Assembly: GCA_030427505.1 (NCBI GenBank)
Contig: JAUICH010000014.1
Location: 62,001 to 126,000 of the forward strand
From: Verrucomicrobiia bacterium
Lineage (GTDB): Bacteria; Verrucomicrobiota; Verrucomicrobiia; Verrucomicrobiales; DEV007
Length of the DNA stretch: 64,000 bases
Reading direction: 5' to 3'
Part shown: positions 9,491-17,798 of the stretch, one piece after another
Position numbering within the stretch: the first letter of the stretch is position 1
Layout of the letters: each line of letters opens with the position of its first letter
The notes under the pieces: generated by a model
The model's database searches: none
What the model saw: the letters and a program-made list of their open reading frames with translations, nothing else
What the model was told of the DNA's origin: nothing
Made by a program: the position numbers and the translations under genes

Positions 9491-9515
9491 TCCGGTAATT
9501 TTTCCGCGTTTTTCC
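9491..9515 (-). promoter_or_regulatory. Conserved upstream box, candidate enhancer-binding site
   Basis: On the minus strand it reads roughly GGGAAAAACGCGGAAAAATTACCGGA, written here as two blocks: GGGAAAAACGCGG then AAAAATTACCGGA. The box recurs upstream of the other EPS promoter (15565-15590), 77-78 bp from the sigma-54 element in both cases. That position suits a bacterial enhancer-binding protein. Confidence 0.5.
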
Positions 9516-9542
9516 CTTCCGGGACGGTAGTTTTTACCGTCC

Positions 9543-11759
9543 TCAGGACGCCTTCCGGGCCATCTGGGGAATGGGCAGACCGGCGCCCGATGCGGTCCCG
9601 AATCGGCTGCTGAAGAGGGACCGGAGACCGCCCCGGTTTAGCCGGGCCAGCACGTCATCCTTCCAGGAGATGAGGCGTTCGAGCGGTGACGCGGACGATC
9701 CGACCAGGACGGCCGTGAAGGCGGGAATCGACGACTGGTAAAGAAACTCGATACCCGCGCGGAGACGCCCGTAGTGGGTGCGGCGGTCCCGGGCCACCAC
9801 GACGGACGCGTCGGCGATCTGGACGAGAAATTGCGTCAGATCGCTTTCCAGCAGGGGCGCGCCGTCGATGAGGATGGCGTCGAACCCGGTCCGGGCCTGG
9901 CCGAGCAGGATTTCGAGGGCGAAACGGTTGTGGAGCACCGGGCTGGAGACGTCCAGTTGGAGCCGCGCGGTCCGGTTTTCCCAGCGAATCCGCTCCAGGG
10001 CGTTTGAGGCCAGCGTCTCGGGAGTGGCTTCCGCGTCCGCGTCGAAGACCGGCGGAACGGGGGCGTCCGCATGGTGCGTGATCTCGAGACACAGGATGCG
10101 GGCCCGGTACTGCCCGAAGGCGGCGGCGGCATTCCGGGTCAGGGATGTCGTCCCGGCCTCCCGGTGAGCGCCGGTGAACAGGAAGAGGCTGGCGCCCTCC
10201 GCCGGTTTCTCCTGGTTCAGGCGGACGACCAGCTTCCGGACGGCGGCCGCGGCGGGGTGGTCCGCCTGGTGGAGCGTCACCAGGTCGCTCCACGCCTGAC
10301 TTCCGCCGCCCAGATTCGGGACCGGTTCGGGCGCGGCGGTTCCCAGCGCGTGCCGCAGATCCCGGACTCCCCGAATGCGCGTGTCGAGCAGTTCGAGGAG
10401 TCCGGCGGCCGTGCCGGTGACCCCGAACGCGGCAATCGCGATCAGGGCCAGGTATTTCACGAGGTTGTCGCTGACCGGCCCCGCCGGGGGCGTGGCGCGT
10501 TCCTCGATCGATACGTGGGTGGGTTCTTTCGAGTCGAGCGACACATCGCGAATGCTGTCCTCGACCAGGGCGAGGCGGTTGCGCAGCAGTTCGATGTCGT
10601 CACTCAGTTCCTGTCCTTCGGCGATCAGTTCGGTGCTGCGCTGAAAGGACTGTTCGGCCTCCTTGAGCGCGTCTCCGAGCTGTTGCGTTAGAACGGCGGC
10701 GGCTTCCCGCGCGGTTCTCGCTTTGGTGGCGGTTTCGTTCAGTTCGAAGGCCCGCTTTTCGGTCAGGATGCGGTCGAAATCTTCGTGAAGGTCCGTCCTG
10801 AAATTTTCCAGGTAGTCCGTCATGGCCGTCATCCGCTCTTCCACGTAAATGCGGTCTGGGTTCTCCGGGGTGAGGCCGTCGATCTTCCCGCGCAGTTCCT
10901 GAAGCTTTTGATAGGTCCAGGTGTCGATGAGATAGACGGCTTCGTTTCGGGCGACGGCTTCCTCCGCGTAGATCTCGAGATCCAGCTGATTGACGGCCTT
11001 GATGTTCCGGTCCGCGAGATCCACCTCCGAGACCGTTTCCAGTTCCTTCGCCTTCGCCAGGAGGTACTGCTCCTGCATGGTGACGACGCTTTCGAAGTAG
11101 GGATTCTTGAACTCGTTGAAAGAGCGGCTGTTCAGTTGGGCCGCGACTTCGTTCTGGCGCGCCTTCTTTTCCTCGATCTCCGCCAGAATGGATTCTTTCT
11201 CACTTCTCAGGTAATCGAGCCGGCGCTGGCTCTGTGCCTCCTGCTCCCGCTCCAGTTTGCGGATGTAGGACTCCATCACAGCGTTCACCATTTCGGCCAT
11301 GCCGCCGGGATCGTCAGACGTCAGGCTGACAAAGAGCAGGTAGCTGTTGTCCACCGGCTTCACCTCCAGGCGCGGGCGTAGCGCGTCCGCCGCGGCTGCC
11401 ACGCTGTCTCCGCCCCAGAGAAAGGCGGGCCACTCGGTCTCCGGAATGGTCTCCAGCGCGCCAGAGAGAACCTCGCCCGTCAGGAGCCGCTTTGCCTGGG
11501 TGTCGGCGAAGTCGCGGAAACTCCCGTGGATGGTCCGGTCCTGCCGGCTGAGAAACTGGCGGATGTTCGGGGAGACCAGCAGGCTGCCGCCGGCGAAATA
11601 GTAGGGCTTCCGCTTCAGGAAGGCCAGCGGCGCCAGGAGCATCGCCAGCGCCAAACCGGCCACCAGGATCCAGGCCCCCCGGCCAAGGAGGAAGTTCGCG
11701 GCGTCGAAAGGGCGCGCCTTCTTTCCAGGGATGTCTGCGGGATTGATGGGTGCTTTCAT
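9543..11759 (-). CDS. Wzc-like chain-length/co-polymerase protein with degenerate BY-kinase domain
   Basis: A 738-residue inner-membrane protein controlling EPS chain length. Order: first membrane segment (about residues 30-48), Wzz-type periplasmic region with a long coiled coil (about 180-400), second membrane segment near residue 440, then a cytoplasmic P-loop domain. The kinase motifs are damaged. The Walker A position (530-538) reads GAHREAGTT with no lysine, Walker A' reads 'ILCLEITHH' instead of an IDxDxR motif, and only Walker B 'FDAILIDGAP' (626-635) looks normal. No C-terminal tyrosine cluster is visible. It is probably a pseudokinase and may act as a structural co-polymerase. It follows the GT2-Wza gene by 39 bp. 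Confidence 0.88.
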   Translation of the reverse strand: MKAPINPADIPGKKARPFDAANFLLGRGAWILVAGLALAMLLAPLAFLKRKPYYFAGGSLLVSPNIRQFLSRQDRTIHGSFRDFADTQAKRLLTGEVLSGALETIPETEWPAFLWGGDSVAAAADALRPRLEVKPVDNSYLLFVSLTSDDPGGMAEMVNAVMESYIRKLEREQEAQSQRRLDYLRSEKESILAEIEEKKARQNEVAAQLNSRSFNEFKNPYFESVVTMQEQYLLAKAKELETVSEVDLADRNIKAVNQLDLEIYAEEAVARNEAVYLIDTWTYQKLQELRGKIDGLTPENPDRIYVEERMTAMTDYLENFRTDLHEDFDRILTEKRAFELNETATKARTAREAAAVLTQQLGDALKEAEQSFQRSTELIAEGQELSDDIELLRNRLALVEDSIRDVSLDSKEPTHVSIEERATPPAGPVSDNLVKYLALIAIAAFGVTGTAAGLLELLDTRIRGVRDLRHALGTAAPEPVPNLGGGSQAWSDLVTLHQADHPAAAAVRKLVVRLNQEKPAEGASLFLFTGAHREAGTTSLTRNAAAAFGQYRARILCLEITHHADAPVPPVFDADAEATPETLASNALERIRWENRTARLQLDVSSPVLHNRFALEILLGQARTGFDAILIDGAPLLESDLTQFLVQIADASVVVARDRRTHYGRLRAGIEFLYQSSIPAFTAVLVGSSASPLERLISWKDDVLARLNRGGLRSLFSSRFGTASGAGLPIPQMARKAS

Positions 11760-11798
11760 GAGGTGGACCGGTTTGAGGTGGGTAGGATGAAGGCGCGG

Positions 11799-13850
11799 TT
11801 ACAGACCGGCCACGGCGAGCGCGGCAAGGTTCAGGTAGCTGACCGAGGGCGATAGTTTCGTGATCACGTAGTTGATGTCGGCGAGGGTCCGGGAGCTAAC
11901 GTAGATGATGTCTCCATCTTCCAGCAGGTAGTCCTGGCGCAGGTCGCCCACCTTGGCGAAGCGGTCCATGTCCACGGGCTGGACGTGGCCCCGGCCGTTC
12001 TTGAAGCGGATCAGGTAGGTCTTTGAGGCCTTCGCGTCCCGGGTGGGACCGCCCGAGGCCATGACCGCGTCCAGCACGGACAGCTCGGTCTTCAGCCGGA
12101 CCGCTCCGGGGCTCTTCACTTCGCCCATCACGTAAACCAATTCGTCGTCGCTCTCGGGAATGAAGACGATGTCGTTGTTCTTTAGCTTAGGATTCATGGC
12201 TACGTTGCCGTTTTGCAGCAACTCGCGGAGGTTCACCCAGACGACCATGTCTTCGCCCCGGAAGATCATGGCTCGGGACAGAAAGGCCTCTTCGGCGACG
12301 GTCGGAAGACCGCCCGACATGGCCAGCGCCTCCAGCAGGGTGCCGGTGCCGCCAAACTTCACCAGGCCCGGTTTCTCCACCCGTCCGAGCACGAACACCT
12401 TGTTGTTGTTGTACTCCTGGACCATCACGGTGACGTCCGGTTTCTCGTAGTAGGTGGACAGCTTTTCGACCACGAGCGTGGTCACCTCGGCCGTGGTCAT
12501 GCCGCGAACATTCAGGATGCCGGCCTGCGGCACCGCAATCATCCCGTCCGGAGACACCGTGGCTTCCTTCACACTGATCTCAGGCCGTTCCCGGACCTGG
12601 ATGTTCATGATGTCGCCAGGGCCCACGAAGTACTCCTCCGGAACCGAGTCGGAGAAGCGCTTCAGTTCGGATTCCGACGCAAAGGTCTGCGCTTCTTTCT
12701 CAGTCTCGGCCTCGAAAGCGCCTCCCACGTTGAAGTCCTTCTGCTGGCTGATCCGGTCCGGCACTGAGAAGTCGTTCATGCCGGCTTTGAATCCGCTGCT
12801 GGCACAACTGGTCAGGAAGAGGCCCGCCGTGAGGGCGGCGGCCATGGCCCCGGCAGCCGGACGGCGGTTGTGGAGGGGGTGGCCGAAGAGGCTGCCAAGA
12901 CCATAGCGAATCGCTCCCAAACATTCCGGCACCACCACGGCGGAACAGTGCCAGGCATAGGTGCGCGCCTGGGCGCGGTTCAGCGACTTGGCGGCGGCGA
13001 AGTAGCCCACTCGGAGCAGCCGGGGAAACAGCACCAGGCCAAAGCCCGGCAAGGCCAGAAGGGCGAGGCTGGGGTGAAGGAGAAGGGCGAGCAAGAGACC
13101 GGCCAGCACCAGCGCCGGACCCAGGCCGCCGCGGATGAAGATGCGAATGAGTTCCCGCAACCAGAACGGGTCCGGGCCTTTTCCGTGCCGCCTGGCCACG
13201 GCGGCAAATCCATAACCGGTTCGATAAGCGCGCTTCCAATATTGTGGGATGGTTTTCATGTTCAGGTCGTGTTTCGTCATGGGTTGATTGAGTTGGAGGA
13301 TCTTCCAGCCGGCCTTGCGCACCCGCTGGCTGAGTTCGGGGTCTTCGCCGCCGACGAGTACTTCGTCATAGCCGCCGGTGGTCTCCAGGACAGAGCGGCG
13401 GACCAGGACGTCGCCGCCGAAGTCGGCGCATTCTCCGGGCGCGGCATTCCATTCCTGATCGGCAATCCAGTTGAAGACGGAGGCTTCAGGGTGGCTCTCC
13501 CTGCGGTGTCCGCGAACCGCGCCAACCTCGGGGCCGAGGGCATCCGCAGCGTGGTCCAGCCAGTCCGCGTCCATCACCGTGTCCGCGTCCAGGAATTGCA
13601 CCAGGGGCGCCGATCCGGCCCGCCAGCCCGCGTTGCGGCCCTGGCCGGGGGAGGGGTGTTTCGGGTCGAGCTCGATCACCTTCACGCCGGGCCGGGCGCG
13701 GGCGATGTCCACGCTGCCGTCGGTGGAGCCGGAGTCCACGTAGATGACGCGCAACTCGCCGCGGCGGTAGTGGCTGGCGAAAACGCTGTCGAGACAGGAG
13801 CCAAGGGTGGCGGACGTGTTAAGACCGATGATGACGATGTCGATATTCAT
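11799..13850 (-). CDS. Fusion of membrane-linked GT2 glycosyltransferase and Wza-like polysaccharide export lipoprotein
   Basis: One uninterrupted frame of 683 codons encodes two proteins that are normally separate. Residues 1 to about 330 are a GT2 enzyme ('DIVIIGLNTSATLGSCLDSVF', 'VDSGSTDGS', 'FLDADTVMDADWLD', 'GGEDPELSQRVRKAGW') ending in two membrane segments. Residues 336-349 (MAAALTAGLFLTSC) form a complete lipoprotein signal with its lipobox Cys at 349. An outer-membrane export protein follows: the Poly_export domain ('YFVGPGDIMNIQVRERPEISVKEATVSPDGMIAVP') and SLBB repeats ('VFVLGRVEKPGLVKF', 'VYVMGEVKSPGAVRL'). The export part could be made separately from the ATG at 12845, but I see no clear ribosome-binding site there. 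Confidence 0.85.
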   Translation of the reverse strand: MNIDIVIIGLNTSATLGSCLDSVFASHYRRGELRVIYVDSGSTDGSVDIARARPGVKVIELDPKHPSPGQGRNAGWRAGSAPLVQFLDADTVMDADWLDHAADALGPEVGAVRGHRRESHPEASVFNWIADQEWNAAPGECADFGGDVLVRRSVLETTGGYDEVLVGGEDPELSQRVRKAGWKILQLNQPMTKHDLNMKTIPQYWKRAYRTGYGFAAVARRHGKGPDPFWLRELIRIFIRGGLGPALVLAGLLLALLLHPSLALLALPGFGLVLFPRLLRVGYFAAAKSLNRAQARTYAWHCSAVVVPECLGAIRYGLGSLFGHPLHNRRPAAGAMAAALTAGLFLTSCASSGFKAGMNDFSVPDRISQQKDFNVGGAFEAETEKEAQTFASESELKRFSDSVPEEYFVGPGDIMNIQVRERPEISVKEATVSPDGMIAVPQAGILNVRGMTTAEVTTLVVEKLSTYYEKPDVTVMVQEYNNNKVFVLGRVEKPGLVKFGGTGTLLEALAMSGGLPTVAEEAFLSRAMIFRGEDMVVWVNLRELLQNGNVAMNPKLKNNDIVFIPESDDELVYVMGEVKSPGAVRLKTELSVLDAVMASGGPTRDAKASKTYLIRFKNGRGHVQPVDMDRFAKVGDLRQDYLLEDGDIIYVSSRTLADINYVITKLSPSVSYLNLAALAVAGL

Positions 13851-14380
13851 GAGGCGATGGCGGTAAGGTTAGGTTTCTTGGGAAGGATGCGGGCGGGAAT
13901 GCCGACCGCGATGGAGTGGGAAGGAACGTCAGAGAGGACCACGGCGTTCGCGCCGATGGCGACGTCGTTGCCGATGCGGATGGGGCCGAGCAGTTTGGCT
14001 CCGGCGCCGATGTCCACCCGGTCGCCAATGACCGGGGAGCGGGGATCGGTCACCTGGCGCAGCCCGACGGTGACACCCTGGCGGATCACGCAGTCGTCGC
14101 CAAAGCGGGCATCGCCGCTGATGACGATTCCGCCGAAGTGGTCGATCCGGAAGCGGTCGCCGATCGCGGCTTCGCAGGGCAGTTCGATGCCGGTCAGGAT
14201 CTGCACCAGCTTGAACAGCGCCTTATAGATAAACGAGGCCAGCTTGCGCAGCGGGGTGAAGCGGATGCCGTAGCGCCACGCGCCGAAGCGATAGACCGTC
14301 AGCACCCAGAAGCCCTGGCGCGTCCAGTCCCCGCCGTGGGTGGCGAGGTCGCTGCGAAGATGCCGGAAGAGAGATTTCAT
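13847..14380 (-). CDS. Serine acetyltransferase-like hexapeptide acyltransferase (EPS)
   Basis: A 177-residue left-handed beta-helix acyltransferase of the CysE/EpsC type. The imperfect hexapeptide repeats run from 'EAAIGDRFRIDHFGGIVISGDARFGDDCVIRQGVTVG' to 'VIGDRVDIGAGAKLLGPIRIGNDVAIGANAVVLSDVPSHSIAVGIPARIL'. The His in 'RIDHFGGIVI' fits the catalytic position. The long N-terminal helical segment of true CysE is short here, so it more likely acetylates an EPS sugar or precursor than serine. Its stop overlaps the start of the GT2-Wza gene by four bases (ATGA), which suggests translational coupling. Confidence 0.82.
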   Translation of the reverse strand: MKSLFRHLRSDLATHGGDWTRQGFWVLTVYRFGAWRYGIRFTPLRKLASFIYKALFKLVQILTGIELPCEAAIGDRFRIDHFGGIVISGDARFGDDCVIRQGVTVGLRQVTDPRSPVIGDRVDIGAGAKLLGPIRIGNDVAIGANAVVLSDVPSHSIAVGIPARILPKKPNLTAIAS

Positions 14381-14416
14381 CGGAGAAACGCGGTGAAAGG
14401 TTGAAGAGGAATGCGG

Positions 14417-15445
14417 TTACCAGGGTTTCGGCGGGCACACGCTGCCAAAGGAGGTGTCGCGCAGCGCGGTCTCGATCTCCCGCACGACCGTGGCGGAGTA
14501 GCGGCACTTCGCGGCGGCGAACTCGTCCCGGCGGAAGCGGTTGACGATGCGGCGGCAGTGGTGCCAGGCCCATTCGAAGCCAGTGTTTCCCAGCACGGCG
14601 AGCAGGCCGCCGTTCTTCCGGTGATAGAGGCACTCCGCCCGCAACCGGAACGGCCGCACCTGGGAGCCCGCCTCGTCGAAAGCGTGACGTGTCACCTTGC
14701 GGCTGCTGGCGCCACCGGAATGGCGAACCACCGCGTCCGGAATGAAGTGGACCGCCCAGCCAAAGCGCCGGGCCCGGCGGCAGAGATCCGTTTCCTCGTA
14801 GTAGAGGTAGAAGCGCTCGTCGAAGAAGCCGATCTGCTCGATGACCCGGCGGCGTAGCGCGGTGAAGGCGCCCGGCACCCAGTCCACCTCCAGCGGCACG
14901 CGGTGGTCGTGCCAGCGATAGTCGGCTCCGCCGAGCAGCTTCGATTCCGCGTGCCGTTCCGCGATGCCGGAAAGCATGAGAACTTTCCGGAGGAGAGTCG
15001 GGAACCGGCGGGCCGAGGGCGCGCGCTCTCCGTCGTCATCCAGGAGAAGCCCTCCCAGGATGCCGCACTCCGGATGCGCGTCCAGGTAGGTGGCGGCATT
15101 CCGCAGCGCGTCCGGCTCCAACTCCGAATCCGGGTTAACTAAAAAGATCAGTTCGCCCTTGGCCTGGGCGAAAGCCGCGTTGTTGGCCGCGGCGAATCCA
15201 GCGTTCTCGGAGTTCCGGATCAGCCGGACGTCCGGGAAGCACGCGGCGACCAGATCGGCGGAACCGTCATCGGAAGCATTGTCAGCGACAATGACCTCGA
15301 ATCCGCCGGGGAGCTCCTGCTCGAGGATCGACCGCAGACAACCTTCAATGCGGTCAGCCGAGCGGAAGCTGACCACGATGACACTGGCAAGCGGCGCCGC
15401 CTCGCCGGCCTCAACTGGGGTATTGGGAAAAAATTCGTCTCGCAT
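14417..15445 (-). CDS. Glycosyltransferase family 2, rhamnosyltransferase-like (first EPS gene)
   Basis: A GT-A fold transferase of about 342 residues. The nucleotide-binding region is 'SVIVVSFRSADRIEGCLRSILEQEL' and 'VIVADNASDDGSADLV'. The DxD-equivalent is 'FLVNPDSELEPDAL', and the acceptor/catalytic region is 'GFFDERFYLYYEETDLCRRARRFGW'. It resembles WbbL-type rhamnosyltransferases. The start at 15445 is preferred because an upstream in-frame start at 15484 would overlap the sigma-54 promoter at 15473-15488. A GGGAGGGG stretch lies about 15 bases upstream of the chosen ATG. It heads the minus-strand EPS unit. Confidence 0.87.
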   Translation of the reverse strand: MRDEFFPNTPVEAGEAAPLASVIVVSFRSADRIEGCLRSILEQELPGGFEVIVADNASDDGSADLVAACFPDVRLIRNSENAGFAAANNAAFAQAKGELIFLVNPDSELEPDALRNAATYLDAHPECGILGGLLLDDDGERAPSARRFPTLLRKVLMLSGIAERHAESKLLGGADYRWHDHRVPLEVDWVPGAFTALRRRVIEQIGFFDERFYLYYEETDLCRRARRFGWAVHFIPDAVVRHSGGASSRKVTRHAFDEAGSQVRPFRLRAECLYHRKNGGLLAVLGNTGFEWAWHHCRRIVNRFRRDEFAAAKCRYSATVVREIETALRDTSFGSVCPPKPW

Positions 15446-15472
15446 GGCTTGTGTTGGTTGCCCCTCCCCAAG

Positions 15473-15488
15473 GGCACATGCCATGCCA
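15473..15488 (-). promoter_or_regulatory. Sigma-54 (-24/-12) promoter of the EPS locus
   Basis: The minus strand reads TGGCATG-GCAT-GTGCC, matching the RpoN consensus with GG and GC at the required spacing. The predicted start of transcription, near 15462, leaves a leader of about 17 bases before the ATG at 15445. It pairs with the matching promoter at 9398. Confidence 0.75.
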
Positions 15489-15564
15489 GGTGTTTTCGCG
15501 CGTTCTTAAGTCTTTAATAGACAGAGAGTCATGAATATGGAACCAATTCCAAGGCTTCCCGGAA

Positions 15565-15590
15565 TCCAGTAATTTTTTCCGGATTTTTCC
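15565..15590 (-). promoter_or_regulatory. Conserved upstream box, candidate enhancer-binding site
   Basis: The minus strand reads GGAAAAATCCGG then AAAAAATTACTGGA. It shares the two A-runs separated by CGG and the TTAC core with the box at 9491-9515, and lies 77 bp upstream of its sigma-54 promoter, against 78 bp for the other. The matching position supports a shared activator site. Confidence 0.5.
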
Positions 15591-15811
15591 ACCATACCGG
15601 AACGATTTACGGTCCCCAAAAACCCCGGGAATCCGGCAGATACCCGCCACTTCAGGCCACCAACCCCAGCCGCGAGAGCAAGAATCAAGAGCCCGAAAAC
15701 AACCTCGATCACGACTCGAAAAGCGGTGAAAATCCTCCTCTGACCAGAGACGAAACTAGAAGAAAAACGAAACGGTGCCGCTCTCCGCTTCATCCAGTTC
15801 GCGAACGGCAA

Positions 15812-15849
15812 AAAGAAAAAAACCCGCAAGTCGCTAGACCTACGGGTTT
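15812..15849 (-). terminator. Rho-independent terminator of the initiator tRNA gene
   Basis: On the minus strand, AAACCCG...CGGGTTT closes a stem of about 13 bp (with G-U pairs) around the loop TAGC, and is followed by a T-rich run. It begins about eight bases after the tRNA CCA end. Confidence 0.8.
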
Positions 15850-15856
15850 CGGAAAG

Positions 15857-15933
<77 letters not shown>

Positions 15934-15960
15934 TTTTAGAACCAAATTGAGCAGGTGGGC

Positions 15961-15988
15961 ACTATGGGGGCAGTCCTGGGGCTTTCAA
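15961..15988 (-). promoter_or_regulatory. Sigma-70-type promoter of tRNA-fMet
   Basis: On the minus strand, TTGAAA (-35) and CATAGT (-10) are separated by 16 bases. The -10 ends 28 bases before the mature tRNA 5' end, leaving room for a short leader. Confidence 0.55.
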
Positions 15989-16162
15989 GTGCTTTCTGTG
16001 GCAAATCTTAATAAAATCTTACTGAGAACTTAATGGGGGCTTTCGGTAAGTTCGGTCTGGATTTCAGGGGGAATTCGACCCATAGATGCGGCCCTTCGGG
16101 TTGCGGGTCCGTAGTCCTGGGGGATTGACTCTCGTTTAACTCACTCTTTTAGGATTTCTTTC

Positions 16163-17458
16163 ATGAGCAAGATCGTCGTCGCTTACTCCGGGGGGCTGGA
16201 CACCTCGGTCATTCTGAAGTGGTTGCAGGAAACGTATCAGGCGGAAATGATCGCCTACTGCGCGGATGTGGGGCAGGGGGAAGAACTTGACGGCCTGGAG
16301 GAAAAGGCGCTGAACACGGGCGCGTCGAAGTGCCTCATCGGCGACCTGCGGGAGGAGTTCGCGCGGGACTACATTTACCCGATGATCCAGGCGGGGGCGA
16401 TCTATGAGGGCCAGTACCTCCTGGGCACCAGCATCGCCCGGCCCTGCATCGCGAAGGGGATGGTGGACGTGGCCCTGGCGGAAGGCGCGGGCGCCATCGC
16501 CCACGGCGCGACGGGGAAGGGGAACGACCAGGTGCGCTTCGAGCTGTCCTCCGCCTCTCTGGCGCCGGAGGTGGAGATCATCGCGCCTTGGCGGCAGGAA
16601 CGATTCCGCGAGGCCTTTCCGGGCCGGGCGGAAATGATCGCCTACGCGGAGTCCCACGGCATTCCGGTGACGGCCAGCAAAAAGAAGCCCTATTCCATGG
16701 ACCGGAATCTCCTGCACATCAGCTTTGAAAGCGGCGTACTGGAAGACCCCTGGTACGACGCCACCGGCGCGGACAGCCGGGACATGTATGTGCTGAGCGT
16801 GGCGCCGGAAGACGCGCCGGACGTGCCGGAGTATGTCCAACTGCTCTTTGAAAAGGGGAACTGCGTCGGCCTCCGGTTCGACGGCTTGAGCGAGAAGTTA
16901 GAGGAATTGAGCCTGAAGGCCGAGGGCGAGCGGGATGGTTACACCTTGCTGACTCCCTACGGCGTGATGCGCCTGCTGAATCTCCTGGGCGGCCGGAACG
17001 GCATCGGCCGGATCGACATGGTGGAAAACCGCTTCGTCGGCATGAAAAGCCGCGGCGTCTATGAAACGCCGGGCGGCACCATCCTGCTCCACGCCCACCG
17101 CCAGATGGAAAGCCTGACCATGGACCGGGAGGTCATGATGGAGCGCGACCGGATGATTCCGAAGTACGCCCAGCTGGTTTACAACGGTTTCTGGTTCGCT
17201 CCCGAGCGGGAGGCCATCCAGGCCTACGTGACCGAAAGCCAGAAGAACGTCTCCGGCGAGGTCCGGCTGAAGCTCTACAAAGGCAACGTCATGTCCGCCG
17301 GACGGCGCTCGCCCTTCACCCTCTACAATCCTGACATCGCCACCATGGAGGCGGACCCCACCAACGCCTACAATCAGGACGACGCCACCGGCTTCATTCA
17401 CCTGAACGCCTTGCGCTTGAAGAACGAAGCGCTCCGCGACCGGCGGGTGGCGGAGTGA
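16163..17458 (+). CDS. argG: Argininosuccinate synthase
   Basis: Joins citrulline and aspartate using ATP to give argininosuccinate, the penultimate step of arginine synthesis, in the cytoplasm. The 431-residue protein starts with the PP-loop '[14 protein letters not shown]' (residues 5-18). Other family blocks are '[15 protein letters not shown]', '[27 protein letters not shown]', '[20 protein letters not shown]' and '[18 protein letters not shown]'. AGGA lies about nine bases before the ATG. It stands alone, with no other arg genes nearby, and faces away from the tRNA gene. Confidence 0.97.
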   Translation: MSKIVVAYSGGLDTSVILKWLQETYQAEMIAYCADVGQGEELDGLEEKALNTGASKCLIGDLREEFARDYIYPMIQAGAIYEGQYLLGTSIARPCIAKGMVDVALAEGAGAIAHGATGKGNDQVRFELSSASLAPEVEIIAPWRQERFREAFPGRAEMIAYAESHGIPVTASKKKPYSMDRNLLHISFESGVLEDPWYDATGADSRDMYVLSVAPEDAPDVPEYVQLLFEKGNCVGLRFDGLSEKLEELSLKAEGERDGYTLLTPYGVMRLLNLLGGRNGIGRIDMVENRFVGMKSRGVYETPGGTILLHAHRQMESLTMDREVMMERDRMIPKYAQLVYNGFWFAPEREAIQAYVTESQKNVSGEVRLKLYKGNVMSAGRRSPFTLYNPDIATMEADPTNAYNQDDATGFIHLNALRLKNEALRDRRVAE

Positions 17459-17798
17459 GTGAGGTGACCCGGGTGGTTTAGGGAGAGGGGGATGCCTGGT
17501 GTTTTCCTCTCGGTTTGCCCCAGACAAGGAGATGGGGAGACAAGGAGACCTGGGGAGCAGAGCCCATTACGGCAGGCGAGCGGCGGCGGGTTGGATTAGC
17601 CTTGCTTATGGACTTATCACGCAATTGCGGCGTGGAGCCCAAAATTGCGGCCTTGGGACACCGTAAGGTGGATTTTTGTATTAGTTGAGCTAATACGTCT
17701 CCCTTTTCTCACAAATCCCCTTGCAGTCGTACAGGGGCCATCTTAGCTTCGCCTTACTGCTCAATTCTGGGCAGCGAACCTCCACGAAAATCATATTC
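17459..17798 (+). other. Intergenic region with a GTATTAG inverted repeat
   Basis: 340 bp without a gene between argG and the PQQ-like protein. It contains a perfect 7-bp inverted repeat, GTATTAG-TTGAG-CTAATAC (17678-17696), 103 bp before the next ATG, which could be an operator. A short repeat of an AATTGCGGC word occurs near 17620-17665. No terminator for argG is obvious. Confidence 0.4.

Noticed and set aside
15506-15829. A possible 107-residue membrane protein on the minus strand upstream of the EPS locus
   Set aside because: It overlaps the conserved upstream box and part of the tRNA terminator, and has no supporting ribosome-binding site. The regulatory reading explains the region better.
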